From positions 71,366,801 through 71,430,800 of the forward strand of contig NC_067477.1 of assembly GCF_947179515.1 (NCBI RefSeq): a stretch of DNA of 64,000 bases, given 5' to 3'. The position numbers and the translations under genes are program-made. Shown piece by piece: positions 50,101 through 61,500 of this stretch (the stretch's first letter is position 1; the number at the start of each line of letters is the position of its first letter). The stretch comes from Apodemus sylvaticus (Eukaryota > Chordata > Mammalia > Rodentia > Muridae). The notes below the pieces were generated by a model. That model was not told the origin of the DNA. It made no database searches and saw only the letters and a list, made by a program, of their open reading frames with translations.

Positions 50101-52462
50101 TCCCGTGGGCTCTAAGCCATGATTTATTATTATATTTTTATTTTGATGGTCAGATGGACATGATTTGGACCCTTTCACACTGACTGCTAGTTCTTTTTTA
50201 CTTTTTTTTTTTGTAAAAACTAATTGTTGTAATTAGTTGTAAACACAACTAATGTTCTAATCTAATTTTTTTTAATTCAATTATTTATCCTATATCCTAT
50301 TATTTATCAGTTCCTGTTCTTAGTCCTAGTGGAAAATGCCATTTATGGTCAGAATCTAATTGGGCAGGGGATACTGCTGCTCCCAGACCCAGTTGGCGAG
50401 TCGCAGGGCTCCTCCACCCGCCCCTGGGTCTCTTCCTTCAGTATTAGCAGAAAAGGCATAGACCTATGCACCAAGCTGGTCAGCTCCTCCTGTTTGTATA
50501 GCAAATACTCCATCCAGTGAGCCATGTCCTTACTACAGTTTATGAAGCACACCACAACTGTTTTTAAAGTGTATTCCTGAACATTTAAAGGAGAATGCAG
50601 TCTTAAGTTACATTCCCCATATACCCTCTGGATAAACCACAGTGAGGTAGAGACAATGTCACTCATTCAAATCTTCCAGAGAGAGTGGGAACTGATGGCC
50701 ATATAGATCACATTAAAGAAATGAATATAATAAAGTGTTTAAACAAACTAACAAGGGGTGGGGGAGGAATCATTTTTCTGTTTTTAAGAACTGCTATGTT
50801 GAAAATTTTTCAGCATAAAATAGTTCTTATAATTAATACAACAATTACTGACTAATACAGTAATTCTACTTAAATTCTGTCTGGACGGAAACACTAGATT
50901 CATCCCTGTAAGTACCCTAGGCTTACGGCACATACCGTCAGGGTCGGATATGACGTCTAGGAGGGACTTATCCACGGTAGTCTTGCTCATTATTTTTTCT
51001 TCATATTCAAAATACACATCCAGTTTTCTTGCCTGTTTCAAAATACACACTAGGTCAATATAGTAAGGAATAAAATATAGTAAGAGTCTCTTGCTAACAA
51101 ATTTCGATTTTTCTAATCATCACATTTATAACCAAATGTTTATTTGAGGAAAGTTGAGTTTCTTATTTTTATTTTTGGTTGTGAGCCTAGCCTTTAGTGG
51201 CTGAGCCATCTCTCCCACCCTAGTTTATTACTTTGGTCACATCAGAATGATCTGAGCGGCCAACAAACTGAAAAGGGACCAAGCGGTCAGTGTGCTTACT
51301 TTTGTGGCGTGTGGGTCCGCACATTTCACTTAACTGGACACAGAGTTACCTAAGTCATGTTATTTCTAGACTCTTTCCAACAAGTAAGACCCCTTATTTT
51401 CATGTCTTTGTATTTTGTTTCTGAACTGAGTTTGAAGTGAGTTGGGGACACAGAATCAGCTGCTTTCAGCCGGAGCATACCAGGGCACAGCAGAATAGAA
51501 TGTGTACAGAAAGTCGACCAAGGAATGGATTTCGTGTACGAGCAACAAACAGGAAGCCAGCAATAGTCTTTCAACCCACTCCGGTACGGTGGAACACAAG
51601 GCCACAGTTTTACAGTCATGAAGTCCTCACACAGGTAAGTTAAAAATGGGACTGGCAAGATGGCCGACTGGGTAAAGGCCCTTGCTATCCAGCCTGGGGA
51701 CTCAGTTTGATTCCTGGAGCCCACACAGTAGGACAGACAGCTTATTTCCGACAACAGTCTAACCTCCACATGTGCGCTGCACATGTGTATACATAGATCT
51801 CATGTCTGTGTGCAATATAAAAGTGAATAAAAACCACAGAGAGACATACACAAAGGAAAGGCCTGCGCTCACCTCTCTCTTTGCTCCTAAAGGTACTCAT
51901 TTTGTTTTTCCACATTTTTCAGCTTACTGAATAAAATTAATCCTTTCTTTTTTACTTCACTTTTCTCAGAGACAGGGCAGCATATTGTTAAGGTGAGATT
52001 TCTGATAAGGATTTTCAGTTTCTATGAGACTATCAGTCTCACTAGCTGACCATCTTGTTTGTAAACATGTGCACTGTTCTCTAAAACAAGACAAGTCAAG
52101 CTGAAATACGAATACGCACCTTCAACTTCTGTTACCTAACTTCTGTTAAGGGCCCTACTGAAAACCTGTTATTATTGTTGAAAGAACAGGTAATCTTTCT
52201 ACCTTAGTTACTCCAAATCCTTAGTTTAATAATAAATAGAAGGTTATAAATCTACACTACACTACTCTAATGGAACTGATCTCATTAAATTATATTTTAA
52301 TGTCAAATCCTTGGTCACTAAAGCTGCCTCACAAAACAGCCACATGAAATCTGTAAGTGTAAATATCATTAAATACTGCATTCTTATATTACATAATTTA
52401 TTCCAGATTAAGACTCAAAGTCAGCAATATATATGTATACACACACATATATTAATTACATA

Positions 52463-52556
<94 letters not shown>

Positions 52557-55500
52557 AAAGAGTTTCACTATGTGCATGTAGTTTTGGCTGGCCTAGAAGG
52601 GTTATGTAGGCAAGGCTGGCTTCAAGCTCTCTGAACTGCAGCTGCCTCTGCCTCTCTAGTGCTGAGATTAAAGGCATGCAACTACCATTCTGGGCAACTA
52701 GTACTTTATACAATGTGACACAGAGTAATGCTTTTCTTAAAAGGTTTAGAAAACTTTTCTGATAGGAATTTTATACAAAAAATTACATCACCCTCTACTT
52801 AAAAAATATCGGTGGCCAGAAAATTTAGACATATGCAAACTAAATACTTAGAAACTATTTTGAGTTTTAAAGCGTGTGTACCTTTATTATGGGTGATAGT
52901 GCGGGTGTGTGGATGTGCCATGGGTGCAAGGGGGTCAGAGGACAATCTCCAGTGCTGGTCCTCAGTTCTCTTTTTGTTAATGGCTGCTTTCACCAGGACA
53001 GCTGGCCTGTGACCTTCTGAGGACTCCCTTGTCCTCACCTCCCATCTCAAGCCCGGTCACGGATGCAGGAGACTGCACACGGCTTTAAACGGGGCTCTGA
53101 CTTCAAGTCCTATGCTTGCACGTAATTCCCTCTGAGCCATCTCCCCAGCACCTACCTGGAGTTTCTAATCTCTTTAGTATGATTTTTCTATCTGTGGAAA
53201 CTGCTTTTAATCTGTTTTAAACTATGGAAACAACTTTAATGTAGAAATTTATTCAATATACTGACTTCTACTTCATCTATTTAATCCTACTTACAAGAAT
53301 CTGTATTAAAAGTTTAAATGTACACAAAACATTACAGATAAATATTTAAAGTTTAAATGTAAGTACAACTATAATTTAATGACAGTTTTAATGAAAATAA
53401 CTATTGAGTTTTATGAAGATATGTGGCACTTGCAAGCTTCTAAGTCTTTCACAAATTATTTAAATATTTTCAAATAATGTGTTGAACACTTAACGATAAA
53501 CCTAGAAAAAGAAGAGAAAAATCAGATTTAAAGCAAGCAGAAGACCTTGGCAAAAAACAAACAATGAAAAACAAATAAGAAATGAAGACAAAAATTATTG
53601 GAACTAAAAGCTGACTCTTTGAAAAGACCAATTACACTGAAGTTCATGAAGTCATATACATGAAACCAAAAAGAAAGAAGACAGTTATTAAAATCAGAAA
53701 TGAAGGAAAGGTCATTTCAAGGGATCAATAACATTAAAAAGATAAAAATGTATTTTGAACACTAGTGTATCCACAACCTCATTTGATAACACATTTGAAA
53801 TAAACCAATTTCTTGAAAGATACAACTGATCAAAACTCATTTAAATAGAAAAGATACTATAAATATGTCTATCTCTATTGTTTAAATGTACTGAATAATT
53901 ACTTTAAAAAACTGAAAACACTAGACTTTGAAGGTTTGAATTCTACCAAACATGTATCAACTCCCCTGAACAAACAACCCAACAACAACAACAACAACAA
54001 CAATCCACCAAAAAACCAATACCAACTTTCCGTACCTTTTCTGGAAAGCAGGATGGCAACAGTTAGAGGGAGCAGGGCAAGGCAAGAATGCTTTAGCACT
54101 GCTCTCGACTGGAGAGCTTAGCCAGCATAGGATATTAAAGACCAAGTAGAAAGCAAGAAAACTTTCTACTGCAGAGAATAAGGCTGCCCAGAGAAGTAAC
54201 ATTAAAAAGTCTTGGACCTAATAAGCAAATAATGGCAAAATTGTAGGCTATAAAGGAATATGTTAACACAAAAACCTTTCTGATATACCAGAATGAATAA
54301 CTAAAATCTTAAAGTAAAACTGTACCAATTAAATTAGCATCAAAAATTCCAAGAAGGGATTACAGAGAAAAATATCCAATACTGTCAGGGTTCCAGTCCT
54401 CCTTGATTTGAACTAAAGACTTAAAAGAATCCCAATATAAAGCTCAGTCAATTATCCTGTACAGATCAAACTAGCTTCAGTGATAATATGGAGTGTCAAG
54501 AGATGTTTGGCCGCTAGCAGATTAAGGAAGGGGACTAAATGTGGAAGTATGACAACACTACCTGCAAGATTTACTGAGAGGCTACAATAATCATTAGAGT
54601 GTGCTGACGAAACAACTGACAAACAGATCACATACTAGAAAAGAGACTCCTCCAAAACCCACAGAAATATAACGTGCGATGAAACCAATACAACTGAGAC
54701 AGCCATTTCAATAAGTGATGTTAGGACAGTAAACAGCCACACCCACATCTAAGCACAGACCCAAGGGACCACAGATACAGTAAAATATAAAACAACTAGA
54801 ACACAGGAGAGAGTCGTGTCTATTACAGGACTTTTAGGTACGGCAGTGAGTTCTTAGATACACTACCAAAGGCATGATCCATGAATGACAGACACCTTAC
54901 CGTGAAGGCAGCATGTGTAAAGATGTGCCATATGCCATCAAGACAATGCAAATTACAATGAGGTACCACTAGATACCTGTTACAATGGCCAACTCCAGAA
55001 CACTGACAATACCAGATGCTGAGAGGGATGAAGAACACAACTTTCATTTATTGCTACAGGAGATGGAGGGTAACCCCACACAGAATACTAGTCAGAATAA
55101 AACAAAAGGGGCCCAAAGCCACAAAAGGTTGAAGGGAATCTTAAATCTAAGATGAAAGAAGCCACCATCTGAAAGGGTTGCACACGCTATTTTTCTGACA
55201 TGGCATTTTAGAAAATACAATACTACAGAAACAGTGCAATGATCACTGGTCGCCAGAAGTCTGGGGATAGGTGTAGTTCCCATGAGAAGGAAAGATGAAT
55301 GGTGGGACACAGTTGACCATATGACCCTGAGACTATCCCATGTGATACTGCAATAGTAGGCATATTATATCACACATCTGTCAGAACTTAAAGATTATAT
55401 AACACAAAATTGAATTTCAAGGTAAACTAAAGATTTTAGCTAACAATAACACATTAATATGACACTGACCTACCAAACTGTAACAAACATGTCACACTAA

Positions 55501-58500
55501 TGCAAAATACTAACAGTGGGAGAAGTGAGTGGAGAGCGTTTAGGAGCTGCTTTTACTTCTCAATCTGACCCACCTCGTGGTACCACTCATTGAGCCTCTG
55601 GCCTCACACACGCTAGGCAAGCTCAATCTTTTTTCTTTTTTTCCTATGCAAAACTAAAATAACTTTAAAATAAATGAAGGTTCATAATTTCAACACCAAA
55701 GACATGGTGCTGGAGACATAGCTCAAAAATTAAGAGTGCTTACAGCCCTTACATAGGCTCCAAACTCAGTTCCCAGCACCCACACCTGATAGCTCACAAC
55801 TACCTGTAACTCCAGTTCCAGGAGATCTCAGGCCAGCATGCATGTGCACAAACATACATACGTGAATGAAAAAAGCCCAAAGACTTACATAAAAATGACA
55901 TTAAACAAAAGGGCTATAGCTAATAAAGGTATTTGTGAAATCTCAGAAAATGTCTGTACCTCTGATACTTCCCCCTCATGGTTATTATATAAAGCAATGT
56001 GGAAAAAAAAGAACATGCAAAGATGACCTACATGTGCTTAAAATATACTAGGCGTTAGAAGTCTGCAGTTCCACACTTAAAGCTGTAATACTGGTGGATG
56101 TGGAGACAACAGGCTGACAAGTGAACTAGAGACGACCTAACGTGCTCTCACTTCTATGTGAAATAGAAAAAGTCAAACTTAATGAATAGGCAGGAAGATT
56201 GGCAACCATGTGCTGGTCAATGGGGCGATGCCTGTCAGGTTGTACATATCCTTAAGTGATCAGTGATTTCTAGAGCTCTAATAGTCAGAATGCTCTGAGA
56301 ACACTCCATAAAACATATTAATATTTTTTACTAATAAAGAATTGATTGGTTAGGTACCTTAAAAGATAGACAAAATTAAAAGCTGGATCTTGAGGGAAAA
56401 AAATTTAATTTTCTACATACATTGACTTTTTTATATCAGGGTAATGTATGTGACTTACTCAACATAACTATAATTCATCTGTATTTATTTAAAAACCATG
56501 TACCTAGAACCACTAAGCAGGACCAGAAGACAATAAATGACTGTTTCCTTCTGCAAAGCAAAACTCCTGTCCCAAGAAACAGCATAGAGCATTTCTTTCA
56601 ATGTTTGTCCTGTTGTTCTACTTACATGCATGTATGTATGCACATATATAAACACACACATTTAGAGTTCAGCTGCTTTATATACACCCTTAGTAATTTT
56701 CTGAGGCAAGACACAAGGAAAGCAATCTCTTTAGGAGTCCTGGCCATCATTTGTAATTGACGTTTGGTGGACACTAGCTGGCTAAGAACTGGGGAAATGT
56801 TCTCAATGAAGTTCACTGATTTTTGGAGGGTTTAAGTGGCCCTAAGCTAACAAACTGAAGAACAGTTGTTGACTGCTCATTTATTTCCTATAATCTGTGT
56901 CATCAACCTCTGCTTTAACGGTTCTCTTTGTAGTGTGCATGACTTTCCTACTACCTGGCACTGATCAATGGATGAGGGGTTACTTGCATACAAGATATTT
57001 TAAATATAAAAATCACTCTAGTATCTCGAGTGAAAACTTAGCTTCTAGTGTTAACAACCCTAGACTAAACACTCTCCTAAAATCACAGGGTCTTTCAAGA
57101 ATTGTTTAGGTCACAAATGATGGCCTCTACTGGCATAAACCAATTCTGAAAACAAACCCAAGCCATTGCTGAAGAATGATAGTCACAAGAAATGTCAGGT
57201 CCAAACTGTACTTTCTACGGTACCCACTGTCGTTCCATAGACAGCTTCCTATTTCCAGTTTTATTTCTAGAACTCTCTGCCTATCACTCAATATACTTGA
57301 TACCTGAAGCATCACATGACTCCATCCTAATGAAATCCTGCCTTTTGGACTTCATATTCTGTCATTGTCTCCTCAGTGAAACACAGTAGTACTCCATGTC
57401 CTCAGGTCTTGACTGATTACTCCTCTGCCTACAATGGCAGCCTCAGAGATCTCTAACTGGCTGCTTCCAGTGACTCAGAATTCAACTCAAATACCATCAT
57501 CAAGGCTGACTTGCTTTCTTAATCACCTAACTTCAGACCTGGCCTGTCAGCTATTCTTTGTTGACTTTTATCTGCCTGTTTTCTGCTCTAATACTGCTTC
57601 TTGACATCTCTTTCCCACTATATTTATTACTACTATAAGGTATGAGAGAAGGAAGAAATTGCTTTGTTTACCACAGCATTTTTAGAGCATGACCAAAAAT
57701 ATATTTACTCAATAAATAAATTATTTTAAACAAAATATTCTAAAATTGAAAGTTCTAGTTATATCTACTATTAAAGAGTATATTCATAAAGATGTGTGGT
57801 GGAAGGATCCATTTGTATAAAACGAATCAAATCTTTCTATAAGTATAACAATTAGCATCTTGGGGCCATGTGACCTCATTTAGTAGCAGGAGTGGTGCTT
57901 GCATTTTTTTTTTTTTTTACTTTTATAGCTATGAGAAGTCAGAAAATATATGAGAATTGACAAATTTTCAATAATGAAACAATATCGAGAAGCCAAAGAA
58001 AACCAGGAATAATGTTAAATCTCAAAGCATATAAACAGGATATAAACAACTTTAAAGTTCCTAGAATTTTGGTTAATATTTATTTTTATTTTGTGTATGG
58101 GTGTTTTGCTGGCATTTCTGTCTGTGCACCACTTGTGTGCCCTAGAGCCCAGAAGAGAGCATCAGACCCTTGGAAGTTTGTGACCCATACCATGTTGGGT
58201 GCTGGAAACTTCTGCCAGGGCTACAACTGGATTATCTCTTCAGCCTTGAGATTTTATTAACTGTCTACTTTCATATGGTGGCTAGCAAAATAACCCAAAA
58301 AACAAAAACAAAAAAAAAAACAAACAAAACCAAAAAGATGAATAGTCAAAAATGTTTGTTAAACAGATCACAGAGTTTAAATTACATAATCAAACTATAT
58401 TACATATATACCAGGATCTATATTTTATTACTTTAGGGCAGTTAACTTTTTACTTTCTGCATTGGATTTATAGTATTAGCATTATAAGAAAAGACTCTCA

Positions 58501-61500
58501 CCTGGTTATCTCTTCAGGATACAATGACCTCACATAAATGGGTGGAGCACTTGTTTTGCCATTTAACAGAGATGCAGCATAAGGAAGTGGAGACACTAAC
58601 AGAAACACTGACGGACTGCACAACTACTTTTTATATGTGTGAGAATGTGAAAAAACACTTTGTATCAATAATATCAAGGTATTAGCTTAACAGGAATTAT
58701 GCAAGCTAGAATACCACACTGAACAATGTCCATTATCTATGGATTCTTTTCTAGTGTTTGGGCTTTTTAAATCATCAACAAGATTTGCACTGGGGAGCGG
58801 GGAAACTCCACAATCTTCTGTGCATAGCCACCAGGAGAGAGAGATTGCCCAGCAGTGCTTTCACGTTTGAGCTCAGAGGAGCAAGGACACAGGCTTACAG
58901 GCCCACAGGAGGAACAAACTCCAGCCAGAGACAAGAATACCAACTAGCACCAGATAGCAAAAGGTAAGCACAAGAACCCTACCAACAGAAACCAAGGCCA
59001 CATGGCAACATCAGAACCCAGTTCACCCACCACAGCAAGTCCCAGATACCCCAACACACGGGAAAAGCAAGAGATGGATTTAAAATTGTATCTCATGATG
59101 CTGATTGAGGGCTTCAAGAAAGACTTAAATAACTCCCTTAAAGAAATACAGGAAAACATCAGTCAACAGGTAAAAGCCCTTAAAGAGGAAACACACAAAT
59201 CCCTTAAAGAAATACAGGAGATCATGGGTCAACAGGCAGAAACCCTTATAGAAGAAATGCAAAAACCCCTTAAAGAAATACAGGAGAACATGGGTAAACA
59301 GGTAAAAGCCCTTAAAGAAGAAATGCAAAAATCCCTTAAAGAAATACAGGAGATCATGGGTCAACAGGCAGAAGCCCTTAAAGAAGAAACACAAAAATCC
59401 CTTAAAGAAATACAGGAAAACACAAGCAAGTGAAGGAACTGAACAAAACCATCCAGAATCTAAAAGTGGAAGTAGAAACAATAAAGAAATCACAAAGTGA
59501 TACATCTTTGGAGATAGAAAACCTTGGAAAGAATTCAGGAGTCATAGATGCAAGCACCAACCACAGAATACAAAAGATAGAAGAACTTCAGGTGCTGAAG
59601 ATACCATAGAAATATTGACTCAACAGTCAAAGAAAATACAAAATGCATAAAGCTGGTAACCCAAAACATCCAGGAAATCTAGGACACAATGAGAAGACCA
59701 AACCTAAGGATTATAGGTATAGATGAGAGCGAGGATTTACATCTTAAAGGCCCAGTAAATATCTTCAACAAAACTGTAGAAGAAAACTTCCCCAACCTAG
59801 AGAAAGAGATGCCCATGAATATGCAAGAAGCCTTTAGAACTCCAAATAGACTGGACCAGAACAGAAAGTCCTCCTGGCACATAATAATCACAACAATAAG
59901 TTCACTAAACAAAGAAAGAATATTAAAAGCAGTAAGGGAAAAAGGGCAAGTAACTTATGAAGGCAGACCTATCAGAATCACACCAGACTTCTTACTAGAG
60001 AGGATGAAAGCTAGAAGAAGATCCCAGGCAGACCTCATACAGAGATCTTAAGAGAACAGAAATGCCAGCCCAGGCTACTATACCAGCAAAACTCTCAGTC
60101 ATCATAGATGTCTGAGAAACCAAGATATTCCATGATAAAACCTAATTTGCACAATATCTTTCCACAAATCCAGACCTACAAAGGATAATTGATGGAAAAT
60201 GCCAACACAAGGAAGGAAACTACACCCTAGAAAAAGCAAGAAAGTAATCTTCTTCCAACAAACCTAAAAGAAGATACCCACACAAACATAAAAATAACAT
60301 CAAAGTAACAGGAAGCAACAATCACTACTCCCTAATATCTCTTAACAACAATGGACTCAACTCCCCAATAAAAAGACAGACTAATGAAATATTTCTCATG
60401 TAAATCTTCAATTTTATTAGAAAATGTTTGTAATTCCCCTTTTAATTAATTTAGTAATTTCTTTTATGTCTACCATTTTATCTGCATTATTTTTCAAGAT
60501 AATCTTCAATGTTAATACGTCTTTGTTTTTTTTTTTATTTTCTAAATTCTTTGTTTACATTCCAAAAGGTTTTCCCCTTTCCCAGTTCCCCCCTCCCCAT
60601 ATGTCCCATCAGCCTTCTCTACACCCATACTCCAATCACCTCTCTCCTTTTTCTCTGTCCTGGTATTTCCCTACAATGCTGGATCAGGCCTTTCCAGGAT
60701 CAGGGGCCTCTTCTTACTTCTTCATGGGAGTCATTTGATATGCTACTTGTGTCTTGCATATTCAGAGCTTCTGGGCTAATTAATATCCACTTATCAGTGA
60801 CTGCATTCCATGTGTGTTCTTTTGTGATTGGGTTACCTCACTTAGGATGATATTTTCCAGTTCCAACCATTTGCCTACAAATTTCATGAATTCATTGTTT
60901 TTAATTGCTAAGTAGTATTCCATTGTGTAAATATACCACATTTTCTGTATCCATTCCTCCATTGAGGGACATCTGGGTTCTTTCCAGCTTTTGGCTATTA
61001 TAAATAAGGCTGCTATGAACACAGTGGAGCATGTGTCCTTATTACATGCCGGGGAATCCTCTTGGTATATGCTGAGGAGAGGCATAGCAGGGTCCTCTGG
61101 TAGTGTCACGTTCAGTTTTCTGAGGAACCTCCAGACTGATTTCCAGAGTGGTTGTACCTTCTTGCAATCCCACCAGCAGTGGAGGAGTGTTCCTCTTTCT
61201 CCACATCCTTGCCAACACCTGATGTCTCCTGAGTTTTTAAGCTTAGCCATTCTGACTGGTGTGAGGTTAATACGTCTTTCTATATATTCTTCTATTTTAT
61301 CAAAATGTTTCCAATGTAAATCTTTGATTTTTATCCAAATGTTTCTAATTCCACCTTCTTCAATTTAGAGTTTTTACATCAACCATTTTTTATGTAAAAT
61401 TTTCCATGAAACAGTCAATTTTAACGTGTTTGTCTATTTATTTCTTGAATTTTACCAGAAATATTTTCCATGTTAATCTTCAATGTTTTCTGAAAATGTT

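Noticed and set aside
60780..61250. 156-codon minus-strand ORF as a host gene
   Set aside because: It is the C-terminal end of L1 ORF2 within a truncated L1 with target duplication.
58785..61279. A single twin-primed (5'-inverted) L1
   Set aside because: In twin priming the inverted 5' part lies on the side away from the poly-A tail. Here the 5' fragment lies beyond the tail side, array sequence lies between the two, and the target duplication encloses only the minus-strand part.
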